Assembly (NCBI RefSeq): GCF_900176535.1
Contig: NZ_FWXT01000005.1
Span: forward strand, 62,001 to 126,000
Direction of reading: 5' to 3'
Length of the DNA: 64,000 nt
Source of the DNA: Pedobacter africanus
GTDB taxonomy: Bacteria > Bacteroidota > Bacteroidia > Sphingobacteriales > Sphingobacteriaceae
Shown here: positions 1 to 7,784 of the stretch, in pieces
Layout: each line of letters begins with the position of its first letter
How positions within the stretch are numbered: position 1 is the stretch's first letter
Made by a program: the position numbers and the translations under genes
The notes under the pieces: model-generated
What the model was told of the DNA's origin: nothing
The model's database searches: none
What the model saw: the letters and a program-made list of their open reading frames with translations, nothing else

Positions 1-269
1 TTGATTGCATTGGCGGTAGCCTCACCCGGAAGTATTACCCTTTCGCCCGGAATCAACTTCGAGAGCGTGATGATGACTTCTTTATCCAGATACTGTGTCC
101 CTGTTAAAGTGGTACCACCTATGATATACTCTTTAGGATTGAAATAATCCAGATCCAGTCCCTTAACTTTTAAGGAAGGAGTTGCAGGGTTGGTCTGAGG
201 ACGGGTGATCTGTGCCATTGTTGGTAAGCCAATCAATAGCAGTAATATAAGTTGGTATATTCTTTTCAT
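1..269 (-). CDS. bamA: Outer membrane assembly factor BamA, N-terminal part (truncated by window edge)
   Basis: About 89 codons of the N-terminus are visible, starting at an ATG at 269; the rest lies outside the window. The translation opens with a signal peptide (MKRIYQLILLLL..., cleavage near TMAQ). A POTRA-like segment follows, with IGGTTLTGTQYLDKEVI and then LIPGERVILPGE. This matches the first POTRA domain of Bacteroidota BamA (Omp85 family), which inserts beta-barrel proteins into the outer membrane. It lies directly downstream of uppS on the same strand, separated by 62 bases. The uppS-bamA order is a common envelope-biogenesis arrangement. Another Omp85/TamA-like protein cannot be excluded from so short a piece. 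Confidence 0.8.
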   Translation of the reverse strand, partial: MKRIYQLILLLLIGLPTMAQITRPQTNPATPSLKVKGLDLDYFNPKEYIIGGTTLTGTQYLDKEVIITLSKLIPGERVILPGEATANAI

Positions 270-304
270 TTACAATCTAAAATCGATGCTAAGTTAATTT
301 AAAC

Positions 305-324
305 ACATGTTAAAAAGTGTTAAA
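305..324. promoter_or_regulatory. Putative regulatory motif, copy A (upstream of bamA)
   Basis: A 20-base element, ACATGTTAAAAAGTGTTAAA on the plus strand, lies between uppS and bamA, 36 to 55 bases upstream of the bamA start. It contains two GTTAAA units ten bases apart, so they fall on the same face of the helix. An 18/20-identical copy sits at 19874-19893 upstream of kup. That it binds a regulator is inference. Confidence 0.3.
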
Positions 325-331
325 AGTAAAA

Positions 332-1072
332 TTAGTTCAGTTGTTCGCTAATTTTACCGAAGCGGCGCTCGCGTTTTTGGTAGTCTACAATAGCCTCAAA
401 AAGGTCTTCACGCCTAAAGTCTGGCCACAGTTTGTCAGTAAAATACAATTCGGTGTAAGCCATTTGCCACAATAAAAAATTACTGATTCTGTGCTCGCCG
501 CTGGTCCTGATCATCAATTCCGGATCTGGCATATTTATCGTCGTCAGCTGTGCTGAAAAATGTGATTCATCAATATCTTCTATGTTAATCTGCCCCTCTT
601 TGACCTGCCTGGCCAGCTTTTTTGCAGCTTCTAAAATTTCCCATTTTGCGCTATAACTTAAGGCCAGCGTTAATGTACAATGCGTATTATCAGCTGTCTT
701 GTCCATGGCACTCTTCAGATCATCAATACACTTCTGAGGTAGTGAGGCGATATCGCCAATAGCATTCAGCCTGATGTTATTCTTAGTAAGTGTTTCCGTT
801 TCCTGGTTGATGGTGGTAATCAAAAGTTCCATCAATGCATTCACTTCATCTACAGGCCTGTTCCAGTTTTCTGTAGAAAAAGCATATACCGTTAAGTATT
901 TAATACCAATTTCAACGCAGCCTTCAACAATATCTTTTACAGACAGTACACCGCTCTCGTGACCAAAAACCCTGAATTTACCTTGATTTTTTGCCCATCT
1001 GCCATTCCCATCCATGATAATGGCAATGTGCTCAGGCAGGCGTGTCATGTCTATTTGTTCTTTAAATCCCAT
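332..1072 (-). CDS. uppS: Isoprenyl (undecaprenyl) diphosphate synthase
   Basis: A 246-residue cis-prenyltransferase. It condenses isopentenyl diphosphate units onto farnesyl diphosphate to make the C55 lipid carrier for peptidoglycan and surface glycans. The signature MDGNGRWA at residues 20-27 contains the catalytic Asp (D21). Further conserved blocks are STENW near residue 67 and the C-terminal RTSGEHRISNFLLWQMAYTE, which holds the Arg and Ser residues that bind the IPP diphosphate. The length is normal for the family. It starts at an ATG at 1072 and lies between a DUF6089 gene upstream and bamA downstream, all on the same strand, so co-transcription is likely. Confidence 0.96.
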   Translation of the reverse strand: MGFKEQIDMTRLPEHIAIIMDGNGRWAKNQGKFRVFGHESGVLSVKDIVEGCVEIGIKYLTVYAFSTENWNRPVDEVNALMELLITTINQETETLTKNNIRLNAIGDIASLPQKCIDDLKSAMDKTADNTHCTLTLALSYSAKWEILEAAKKLARQVKEGQINIEDIDESHFSAQLTTINMPDPELMIRTSGEHRISNFLLWQMAYTELYFTDKLWPDFRREDLFEAIVDYQKRERRFGKISEQLN

Positions 1073-1091
1073 TTACTTTCCGCAAATATGC

Positions 1092-1889
1092 TTAAAATGT
1101 ATAACATTTTTGGGACACAAAGGTATAAGATATGCCAATACCTACAAACATATATGTATCTCTTTTTCTAAAATCGCCCCTTTGGGTACCTGGAGCACCA
1201 TAATTTGGTACTAATGAGGGGTTTGATAATTGCTGCCGGAGTGCAAGAGCGTCATCGTTTGGCCATGCACTCGCAGCCGGATATACCCCGCTTACATCGT
1301 CCAGATAGTCGGAATAAGCGGTACGGTAACCAATTTGAGAAAACAGCCCCCAGTTATCTTTCAACTGTAATTTAATACCGACACCATAGGGTATCGTCAT
1401 GGTATAATTCCGGTAAGCTTCAGTCTGGCCCTCAGTCTGATAATACCTCAAATTGTATTCGGTATCATTATAAATGGCCTTAGGTTTATAAAATACCCCC
1501 CCTATTCCGGTAAAGATATAGGGTGTAAATTTTTTAGTCCCACCGCCGGCAAAATAATTCAGAAAATTAAAGTCTACCTGTAAACTCACTTCGTTCAGCG
1601 CAGTTTTAAAGTTAATGTTCCGGTTCCTGAAATCCTCATTTTCGGAAACCGCATCATTGGCCCTGATCTTCCCGTAAGTATAATGAAGCCCAACACCCCA
1701 ATAGGCGTCTAGGTTGAGTTTTGCGAAAGCACCTGCCGACATCCCGCTTATTTTAAGCGGTTTTGTCTGATTGAGGTCCCCAATATAACCGGCCCCTCCG
1801 CCCATTAAACCAATTTCGAAGGTCTGTGCATTCGCAGTAATTCCGAAAAAAAAGCCCAAAAGGCATGCAAAAGACCGGAGATAACGCAT
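1092..1889 (-). CDS. DUF6089-type outer membrane beta-barrel protein
   Basis: 265 residues with a Sec signal peptide (cleavage likely after ITANAQ, residue 22), then alternating aromatic/glycine beta-strand patterns and a final strand YMFVGIGISYTF. The opening FEIGLMGGGAGYIGDLN is typical of the Bacteroidota family annotated DUF6089, small outer membrane barrels of unknown function. It sits one base from the nadK stop and 19 bases before uppS, in the nadK-DUF6089-uppS-bamA order. The placement next to bamA suggests an envelope role, but no substrate can be named. Confidence 0.75.
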   Translation of the reverse strand: MRYLRSFACLLGFFFGITANAQTFEIGLMGGGAGYIGDLNQTKPLKISGMSAGAFAKLNLDAYWGVGLHYTYGKIRANDAVSENEDFRNRNINFKTALNEVSLQVDFNFLNYFAGGGTKKFTPYIFTGIGGVFYKPKAIYNDTEYNLRYYQTEGQTEAYRNYTMTIPYGVGIKLQLKDNWGLFSQIGYRTAYSDYLDDVSGVYPAASAWPNDDALALRQQLSNPSLVPNYGAPGTQRGDFRKRDTYMFVGIGISYTFVSQKCYTF

Positions 1890-1890
1890 A

Positions 1891-2772
1891 TTAATAATTC
1901 CGGGTATCTATACCCCAGAGTAATTTATTTCTTAATGTTGTCAGATAACTTTCATTGTTAAGCCTGATTAAATTTACATGAAAAGCTGCTTTATTTAAAG
2001 TAATTTTTACCGAGCGGTCTACTGTCTCGGTCCTGGAATCACAAGACACCAGGAATTTGGCGCTTCTGGCCTCCACTTCAAACCTTAAAGACACATCATC
2101 GGGAATAATTACCGGCCGTACATTCAGGTTATGCGGTGCGATAGGCGTGATGACAAAGTTCTGGGAACTTGGAAAAATGATAGGGCCGCCACAACTTAAA
2201 GAATATGCGGTTGAGCCGGTTGGCGTTGCAATGATTAAACCATCGGCCCAGTAAGAGTTCACAAATTCGTTATTCATATAAGCATGAATGATCATCATGG
2301 CAGAATTGTCTCTTCTGTGTATAGTAATGTCATTCAGGGCAAAATTCTCTTCTCCAAATAAGCTGTAACTAGACTCCAGGCTAAGCAAAGTCCTTTTGTC
2401 CAGCGCATATTCCTTATTCTTTAAAGCTTCAATTGCAGTTTTAATTTCATCTTTATTGATACTAGCCAGAAAGCCGAGCCTGCCAAAATTAATACCGATT
2501 ACAGGTATCCCGGAGTCACGGATCAGGGCCAATGTATCCAGCAAGGTACCATCGCCCCCCAAGCTGATCAGCACATCTGTTTGCCCCTGCAGTTCGGTAT
2601 GAGCTGTAAAAACCTCGATATGATCGGGTAATTTCACCTTGTCCCTGATAAAATCCAGGTATTTCTTATAAACAAGAACGGGTGTTTTATATTGGTCAAG
2701 CACATTAAAAACTTCCTGAACATAAGGCAGTACACTGTTGTTAAACTCTCTACCGTAAATTGCAATCTTCAT
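1891..2772 (-). CDS. nadK: NAD kinase
   Basis: 293 residues; makes NADP from NAD using ATP or polyphosphate in the cytoplasm. The diagnostic GGDGT motif is at residues 72-76, followed by INFGRLGFLA and the PTGSTAYSLSCGGPI block that forms the NAD site. The length is typical of the ATP-NAD kinase family. The ATG start at 2772 fits the conserved opening MKIAIYGR. The stop codon is one base from the DUF6089 start, and the upstream CBS gene ends 30 bases before it, so it is probably part of one minus-strand operon. Confidence 0.96.
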   Translation of the reverse strand: MKIAIYGREFNNSVLPYVQEVFNVLDQYKTPVLVYKKYLDFIRDKVKLPDHIEVFTAHTELQGQTDVLISLGGDGTLLDTLALIRDSGIPVIGINFGRLGFLASINKDEIKTAIEALKNKEYALDKRTLLSLESSYSLFGEENFALNDITIHRRDNSAMMIIHAYMNNEFVNSYWADGLIIATPTGSTAYSLSCGGPIIFPSSQNFVITPIAPHNLNVRPVIIPDDVSLRFEVEARSAKFLVSCDSRTETVDRSVKITLNKAAFHVNLIRLNNESYLTTLRNKLLWGIDTRNY

Positions 2773-2802
2773 TAAGTTTTTTGTTTTTTAGGATGTATAA
2801 AC

Positions 2803-3465
2803 CTATACATTTAAATAATTCATAAACGAATTGAACCTGTCTTCGGTGCCATCATCAGCCTTGGTGCTGTTAAACACTGCCTTAACCTGATAATTATAGC
2901 GTTCAAAAGCATTAATGATTCCAGACAATTCTGTTTTATTGATCTTAAGGGTAACTTCAAGTTTTGTTGAATCCGGAAAGGATTGCACATAGGAAGACAG
3001 TACCTGCGCATTATCAGCTTCTACAATCTGTGCCATATGGGCTAAAGAATTATTCCTGTTGCTGATCTCCAGCACAATAATTCCTCCAGGCTCTTTAACT
3101 GCAAAAATATCAGATGCATAAGCCAGCAGGTTATTAATGGAAATGAGCCCCAGGTAGTTTTTCTTATAATCCAGTACAGGAACCACAGAAAGGTTCAATT
3201 GGTTTAACACCCTGATGATATCGTAAACATGGGCATCTTCATAAACAAAAGGATTTAAAAGCGAGAGCGAAAGGCTTCCGATAGCTACTGTTCCGTCCCT
3301 TACTTCGATCAGTTCGTCCTCTGCAAGCAAACCCAAAAACTGGGTTTCATTTACGATGGGGAGGTGCGATAGCTTGAACTCAGTCATCCTTTCCAAAGAC
3401 TTTTGAACCGAATCAGAGGTCTTTAAAGGGGGGATTGAGTTTGATATGAGTTCAGATGCCAGCAT
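2803..3465 (-). CDS. Tandem CBS-domain protein
   Basis: 220 residues. The N-terminal 120 or so residues form two CBS motifs (the first around LERMTEFKLSHLPIVNE, the second around VLNQLNLSVVPVLDYKKNYLGLISI). The C-terminal part is ACT-like, with alternating strands and helices (IVLEISNRNNSLAHMAQIVE). CBS pairs usually sense adenosyl ligands. This one has no attached enzyme or transporter domain, so it may act in trans. Its ATG overlaps the stop of the upstream alpha/beta hydrolase (TAATG), which implies translational coupling. The function is unknown. Confidence 0.8.
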   Translation of the reverse strand: MLASELISNSIPPLKTSDSVQKSLERMTEFKLSHLPIVNETQFLGLLAEDELIEVRDGTVAIGSLSLSLLNPFVYEDAHVYDIIRVLNQLNLSVVPVLDYKKNYLGLISINNLLAYASDIFAVKEPGGIIVLEISNRNNSLAHMAQIVEADNAQVLSSYVQSFPDSTKLEVTLKINKTELSGIINAFERYNYQVKAVFNSTKADDGTEDRFNSFMNYLNV

Positions 3466-4229
3466 TATTTAAGTAAAATTCTGTTTAAAAATTTATCCAG
3501 GTATTCATTAAATATCTCCGGACGCTCCATCATAGGGGCATGTCCGCATTTATCCACCCAGTTTAGCTCAGAATTAGGCAAAAGCTCATGAAACTCTTCG
3601 GCTACATCTGGTGGGGTTACTTTATCCTGCATTCCCCAAATTAAAGAAACAGGAATTGTAATCCTTGAAAGATCTTTGGCCATGTTATGACGTATGGCCG
3701 ATTTTGCCAGGGCCAGGATACGGATTACCCTAGACCGCTCATTTACCGTTTTATAAACTTCATCAACCAGCTCCTTTGTAGCTGTTGCAGGATCGTAAAA
3801 CGTAAATGCTACTTTTTCACGGATGTATTCGTAACTCTCCCTTTTAGGAAACGAACCTCCAAAAGCATTCTCATACAAACCGGAGCTTCCTGTGAGTACA
3901 AGGGCCTTTACATTTTCCTGATGTGCAATGGTAAATACGAGGCCAACATGTCCGCCCAGAGAATTACCCACCAATACAGCTTGGTTAATTTTCTTATGCT
4001 TTAAAAATTTATTAAGGTATTTAGACAAACTTCTTACACCCAAAGTCAGAATTGGGAGCTCATAAATTGGCAAAATAGGTACAAGAACGTGGTAACTATC
4101 TTTAAAACGGTCAATAACAGGCTCCCAGTTACTCAATTCTCCCATCAAACCATGAAGTAATACCAGGGTTTCACCTTTTCCGGCCTCTATATACTTAAAC
4201 CCGCCTTCGTCTATTACTTCGTATGTCAT
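3465..4229 (-). CDS. Alpha/beta-fold hydrolase
   Basis: 254 residues of the alpha/beta hydrolase fold. The nucleophile elbow is GNSLGG, the oxyanion HG appears in LLHGLMG near residue 25, the acid is in WGMQDKVTP and the catalytic His is in CGHAPMMERPE near the C-terminus. There is no signal peptide, so it is cytoplasmic. The family covers esterases, lipases and C-C hydrolases, and the substrate cannot be read from sequence. It is translationally coupled to the CBS gene. A 15-base odd palindrome lies 21 bases upstream of the start. Confidence 0.88.
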   Translation of the reverse strand: MTYEVIDEGGFKYIEAGKGETLVLLHGLMGELSNWEPVIDRFKDSYHVLVPILPIYELPILTLGVRSLSKYLNKFLKHKKINQAVLVGNSLGGHVGLVFTIAHQENVKALVLTGSSGLYENAFGGSFPKRESYEYIREKVAFTFYDPATATKELVDEVYKTVNERSRVIRILALAKSAIRHNMAKDLSRITIPVSLIWGMQDKVTPPDVAEEFHELLPNSELNWVDKCGHAPMMERPEIFNEYLDKFLNRILLK

Positions 4230-4249
4230 ATAAGTGTTTTGTATTATTG

Positions 4250-4264
4250 CTACTAAGTTAGTAG
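4250..4264. repeat. 15-base odd palindrome upstream of the hydrolase
   Basis: CTACTAAGTTAGTAG has perfect 7-base arms around a single central base, 21 bases upstream of the alpha/beta hydrolase ATG on the minus strand. It is an operator-sized element in the leader or promoter. Its function is inferred only from position. Confidence 0.3.
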
Positions 4265-4337
4265 AGTAAAATTAATTTAAGGTAATTTAATCTATTAATT
4301 TATCGAAATTTTGCAATTCTTTAATTTGCAGCACAAT

Positions 4338-4784
4338 TTATGCCAATTGCCTTTTTACGATCTCCGCAATTAGTTTTCCATCGGCCTTACCTGCCAGCTC
4401 TTTGTTGGCAAGTCCCATTACCTTACCCATATCTTTTACAGAAGCAGCACCTGAAAGCTGTATAACCTTTATAATGATCTGCTCAATTTCAGCTTCGTTC
4501 AATTGTTTAGGTAAAAAAGCACTGATTACTGCGATCTCTTCCTCCTCAATGCTGCTCAGGTCTTCCCTTCCCTGCTGCTTATAAATATCAGCCGATTCTT
4601 TCCTCTGTTTGATCAACTTCTGTAACAGCTTCAATTCTGCTTCTTCAGTGATCTCCTCAGATGGGCCTTTTTCTGTTTTCGCAAGTAGTAAAGCTGCCTT
4701 TATAGCCCTTAAACCCCTTAATTTTGCCTGATCTTTGGCCAACATGGCCTGTTTTATTTCCTGATCTATGGTATTTGATATCAT
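4338..4784 (-). CDS. GatB/YqeY domain protein
   Basis: 148 residues of the YqeY family, related to the tRNA-binding tail domain of GatB. The helical block EIKQAMLAKDQAKLRGLRAIKAAL and the C-terminal GKVMGLANKELAGKADGK are typical. I place the start at the ATG at 4784; an in-frame TTG at 4793 would add three residues. The family is proposed to affect tRNA-dependent amidotransferase reactions, but its role is not established. It follows the SDR gene on the same strand with about 11 bases between them. Confidence 0.88.
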   Translation of the reverse strand: MISNTIDQEIKQAMLAKDQAKLRGLRAIKAALLLAKTEKGPSEEITEEAELKLLQKLIKQRKESADIYKQQGREDLSSIEEEEIAVISAFLPKQLNEAEIEQIIIKVIQLSGAASVKDMGKVMGLANKELAGKADGKLIAEIVKRQLA

Positions 4785-4795
4785 GTCTTTCAATT

Positions 4796-5551
4796 TTATT
4801 TTCTGTCTATTATTGTACCCGTTGCCTGGGCAGCAGGCATAATGAGCATATCGTTAATGTTCACATGGGCCGGTCTGCTTACCACAAACCAGATAGCCTC
4901 AGCAATATCATTTGCGATCAAAGGCTCCAGGCCATCATATACTTTTTTTGCCCGCCCCTCATCTCCTTTAAACCGTACTTTAGAGAATTCGGTTTCTACC
5001 ATACCCGGATGAATGGCTGTAACCTTTATCCCTTGCGTAAGCAGGTCAATCCTCATACTCTTACTCAACGCATCTACAGCATGCTTGGTTGCACAATAAA
5101 CATTCCCATTCGGGTAAACCTCTTTTCCGGCAATAGATCCGATGTTGATGATGTGCCCTTTCTTTTCGGTTACCATCCAGTTGGAAACGATTTTTGTAGC
5201 ATACAACAAACCTTTGATGTTTGTGTCGATCATGGTGTCCCAATCAGCAATGCTCCCTTTATGTATAGGTTCCAGTCCCTGGCTAAGCCCGGCGTTGTTG
5301 ATCAAAACATCAACTTTTTTCCATTGCGCAGGTAGGGTCTCCAATACGTAAGATAAATGCTCAAAGTCCCGCACATCAGCCACAATCCTTTTTGTTTCAA
5401 TTGCGTATTTGTCTTCAAGATGCTTTGCGTTTTCCAGCAACAGCTGTTCCCTTCTTGCAACCAAAATTAGATTGTAACCCTGGGCAGCAAATAAATGTGC
5501 ACAGGCTGCTCCTATACCCGAGGTAGCCCCGGTAATTAATGCCGTTTTCAT
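4796..5551 (-). CDS. Short-chain dehydrogenase/reductase (YdfG-like)
   Basis: 251 residues counted from the ATG at 5551, where the translation becomes MKTALITGATSG; an upstream ATG at 5572 would add seven atypical residues. The Rossmann motif TGATSGIG is at the N-terminus. NNAG follows, and the catalytic YxxxK is in YCATK. The classical SDR family reduces or oxidises hydroxy and keto groups with NAD(P). The sequence resembles YdfG-type serine/3-hydroxy acid dehydrogenases. A TAGCTTTG box (5590-5597) lies upstream on the minus strand and may be its promoter. Confidence 0.9.
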   Translation of the reverse strand: MKTALITGATSGIGAACAHLFAAQGYNLILVARREQLLLENAKHLEDKYAIETKRIVADVRDFEHLSYVLETLPAQWKKVDVLINNAGLSQGLEPIHKGSIADWDTMIDTNIKGLLYATKIVSNWMVTEKKGHIINIGSIAGKEVYPNGNVYCATKHAVDALSKSMRIDLLTQGIKVTAIHPGMVETEFSKVRFKGDEGRAKKVYDGLEPLIANDIAEAIWFVVSRPAHVNINDMLIMPAAQATGTIIDRK

Positions 5552-5589
5552 CTGAATAAGTTTTTTTATCAATGGGTTATCTTAACAGG

Positions 5590-5597
5590 CAAAGCTA
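5590..5597 (-). promoter_or_regulatory. Candidate -7 promoter box for the SDR gene
   Basis: TAGCTTTG on the minus strand matches the Bacteroidota -7 consensus TAnnTTTG. It lies 38 bases upstream of the SDR ATG. The -33 TTTG candidate (5623-5626) is a little too far away, so confidence is limited. Confidence 0.4.
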
Positions 5598-5617
5598 TTA
5601 ATTTTTTATTTGGCACG

Positions 5618-6346
5618 TTACTCAAAAAATAAACTGAAAGTAACATGACGCAACATCAATTTATCAATAGGGGCAGAAAAGGGACTGGGGTCATTTTTTA
5701 AAACATCATTGAAAGAATAAGACAGCTTAATCTCCGGCGACATTTTGAAATACTCAAAATAAAGATCGAAACCAAACCCAGCTTCGTATGACAAAAAGTT
5801 CTTCTTATTTTTTAAAAACTTTTCCATTGGCGCATTAGGCGCATCATTGGTCCTTTTTTTTGAAGCAATGTCCATCGAATATTTAGCACCGCCAATTATA
5901 TAGGCCCTAAAATTGTTTCTCCTGTCAGATTTAATTTTAAGGCTCAGCGGAAGATCTATCATGGTCGCCTGCACCTTTTTCTCCAGAGACTCAGCTACAC
6001 CTTCAAAGCTATAATAGGCTAGTCGGTCGTTAAAAATAAGGCTTGGTGTAAAACGCATATCCGCGTTTTCAATAATCCGCTTGTTCACAACGAAACCTAT
6101 ACCAAATCCGGGGGAAGATTTAGAAGATAAAGATTTCAGAGATCCCGACACTGGCATTCCACTATCGGGATCGGTAAACGGTTCCCGCCAGTCTGGCTTT
6201 TTTAAAATCTTAAATTCTGAAGAAATGTATTGAAAGGTAAAACCAAAATGCAGTTCATTGTCATCTACACCACCACCCCAATTCTGAGCTCTAACTGTGC
6301 ATACAGCTAACAAAAATCCAAGCAGCAAGTATAGTCTAAGCTTCAT
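5618..6346 (-). CDS. porT: PorT-family outer membrane protein (type IX secretion)
   Basis: 242 residues: signal peptide (cleavage after TVRAQ, about residue 21), then an 8-strand-like beta-barrel ending in the aromatic C-terminal strand HVTFSLFFE. The sequence, size and position right behind ubiE (10-base gap) fit PorT/SprT, an outer membrane protein needed for the type IX secretion system. I recall ubiE-porT adjacency as common in Bacteroidota, but could not check it here. A protein with a T9SS sorting tail at 19959 shows that the cell probably uses the pathway. The alternative is a generic PorT-like barrel. Confidence 0.7.
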   Translation of the reverse strand: MKLRLYLLLGFLLAVCTVRAQNWGGGVDDNELHFGFTFQYISSEFKILKKPDWREPFTDPDSGMPVSGSLKSLSSKSSPGFGIGFVVNKRIIENADMRFTPSLIFNDRLAYYSFEGVAESLEKKVQATMIDLPLSLKIKSDRRNNFRAYIIGGAKYSMDIASKKRTNDAPNAPMEKFLKNKKNFLSYEAGFGFDLYFEYFKMSPEIKLSYSFNDVLKNDPSPFSAPIDKLMLRHVTFSLFFE

Positions 6347-6356
6347 CAGGCCATAT

Positions 6357-7088
6357 TTATTTTATACCGGTATAAATCGCACTTATTCCAAAAGTAAGAC
6401 GAATATCCTTATTTCTCTTGAACCCAACTTTATCCATCAACCGGATAAAATCTGCACCATCCGGAAATGCAGCCACAGATTCAGGCAGATAACTATAAGC
6501 ACAGTTATCCTTCGAAAACATTCTGCCGATCATTGGTGTGACCTGGTTAAAGTAAAAATTATAAGCTTGTTTTACCGGAAATGTCCTTGGCTTTGAAAAC
6601 TCAAGGATCACAATTTTACCACCAGGTTTCAGCACCCTGTACATATCGGCGAGTCCTTTTTCCAGGTTCTGGTAATTCCTTACCCCAAATGCCACCGTTA
6701 TGGCGTCAAAATGGTTGTCAGCAAATTGCAAACCTTCGGAATCACCCATCTGAACTGAAAAAATATGTTGCAGGTTACGTTCAGCTATTTTTTTCCGAGC
6801 CACATCCAGCATACCTTCAGAAATATCCACTCCAATGATCTTTTCAGGCCCGAGGATATTGATGGCCTCAAAGGCAAAATCGCCTGTACCTGTAGCCACA
6901 TCCAGCATAACCCTTGGCTTAACAGACTTCAGCTCTCTTATTGCTCTTTTTCTCCACAAGATATCAATGCCCAAAGAAAGGAAGTGATTAAAAAAATCAT
7001 ATCTCCCGGATATTTTATTAAACATAGAGGCCACTTGCTCCTTCTTTGTCGCGTTTTGAGATTGGTAGGGTGTAATATTTTCGTTCAT
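6357..7088 (-). CDS. ubiE: Demethylmenaquinone / UbiE-type methyltransferase
   Basis: 243 residues from the ATG at 7088 (an ATG at 7100 would add four). An S-adenosylmethionine-dependent C-methyltransferase for the last step of menaquinone synthesis. The SAM-binding motif I is LDVATGTGDFA near residue 55. FGVRNYQNLEKGL and the post-motif RVLKPGGKIVILEFSKP are UbiE/MenG hallmarks. Bacteroidota use menaquinone, so the MenG reaction is the expected one. It is followed after 10 bases by porT and is divergent from engB, with a 52-base shared promoter region. Confidence 0.95.
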   Translation of the reverse strand: MNENITPYQSQNATKKEQVASMFNKISGRYDFFNHFLSLGIDILWRKRAIRELKSVKPRVMLDVATGTGDFAFEAINILGPEKIIGVDISEGMLDVARKKIAERNLQHIFSVQMGDSEGLQFADNHFDAITVAFGVRNYQNLEKGLADMYRVLKPGGKIVILEFSKPRTFPVKQAYNFYFNQVTPMIGRMFSKDNCAYSYLPESVAAFPDGADFIRLMDKVGFKRNKDIRLTFGISAIYTGIK

Positions 7089-7097
7089 GGTAAGTGG

Positions 7098-7105
7098 CAA
7101 AGATA
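7098..7105 (-). promoter_or_regulatory. Candidate -7 box of ubiE
   Basis: TATCTTTG on the minus strand matches TAnnTTTG and lies 9 bases upstream of the ubiE ATG. No convincing TTG sits about 20 bases further upstream, so this is a weak promoter call. With the engB box it would make a compact divergent promoter pair. Confidence 0.4.
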
Positions 7106-7128
7106 AGTATTGTTGAATTCTATTTTTC

Positions 7129-7136
7129 TACCTTTG
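7129..7136 (+). promoter_or_regulatory. Candidate -7 box of engB, almost abutting the start codon
   Basis: TACCTTTG matches TAnnTTTG and ends only four bases before the engB ATG at 7141. TTG candidates for the -33 box lie at 7110-7112 or 7113-7115. Transcription starting about seven bases after the box would give an mRNA with essentially no leader. Confidence 0.55.
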
Positions 7137-7140
7137 TCAA

Positions 7141-7770
7141 ATGATTATAAAATCGGCATCATTTATTTGTAGTAATACCAAGGTCTCTGCCCTACCCATT
7201 GCCAATATGCCAGAATACGCATTCATTGGCCGTTCAAATGTAGGAAAATCTTCTTTGATCAATATGCTCGTAAACCAGCACGGATTGGCCAAAACTTCGC
7301 AAAAACCAGGTAAAACGCAGCTTATTAATCATTTCCTGATCAATGAAAAATGGTATATTGTAGATTTGCCGGGCTATGGGTATGCTAAAGTATCTAAAAG
7401 CAGCAGGGAAAAATGGGAAAAATTTATCCGCAACTATATTACAAAAAGGGAAAGCCTGCAATGCGTTTTTGTATTGATAGACAGCCGGCTGGATCCGCAA
7501 AAGATAGACCTTGAGTTTTGCTGCTGGCTGGGTGAAATACAAGTTCCTTTTGCGCTGATCTTTACCAAGGCAGACAAACAATCAGCGGTAAAAACAGATC
7601 AGAATGTCTCCTCGTTCAAAAAAGCATTAAGCGGGTGGTTTGAAGAAATCCCTCCTTATTTTATAACTTCTGCAGAAAAAGCGCTTGGAAAAGAAAAGGT
7701 ACTGGCTTTCATTGAGCAGGTGAACCAAGATTTTGTAATGCCTCATCTGAATCCCGGGATCAATCCTTAA
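7141..7770 (+). CDS. engB: Ribosome biogenesis GTPase EngB (YihA/YsxC)
   Basis: 209 residues of the TrmE-Era-EngA-EngB GTPase group, needed for 50S subunit assembly. G1 is GRSNVGKSS at about residue 31, G3 is DLPGYG, G4 is TKAD and G5 is TSA. The spacing and the PGKTQLIN switch region are characteristic of EngB. It is divergent from ubiE and followed 14 bases later by a UbiA-type prenyltransferase. Confidence 0.96.
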   Translation: MIIKSASFICSNTKVSALPIANMPEYAFIGRSNVGKSSLINMLVNQHGLAKTSQKPGKTQLINHFLINEKWYIVDLPGYGYAKVSKSSREKWEKFIRNYITKRESLQCVFVLIDSRLDPQKIDLEFCCWLGEIQVPFALIFTKADKQSAVKTDQNVSSFKKALSGWFEEIPPYFITSAEKALGKEKVLAFIEQVNQDFVMPHLNPGINP

Positions 7771-7784
7771 ATTTTATAATTCGC

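Noticed and set aside
4724..5335. Open frame of 203 codons on the plus strand
   Set aside because: Antisense to the SDR gene and the YqeY gene, which have clear motifs; the predicted protein has no recognisable features.
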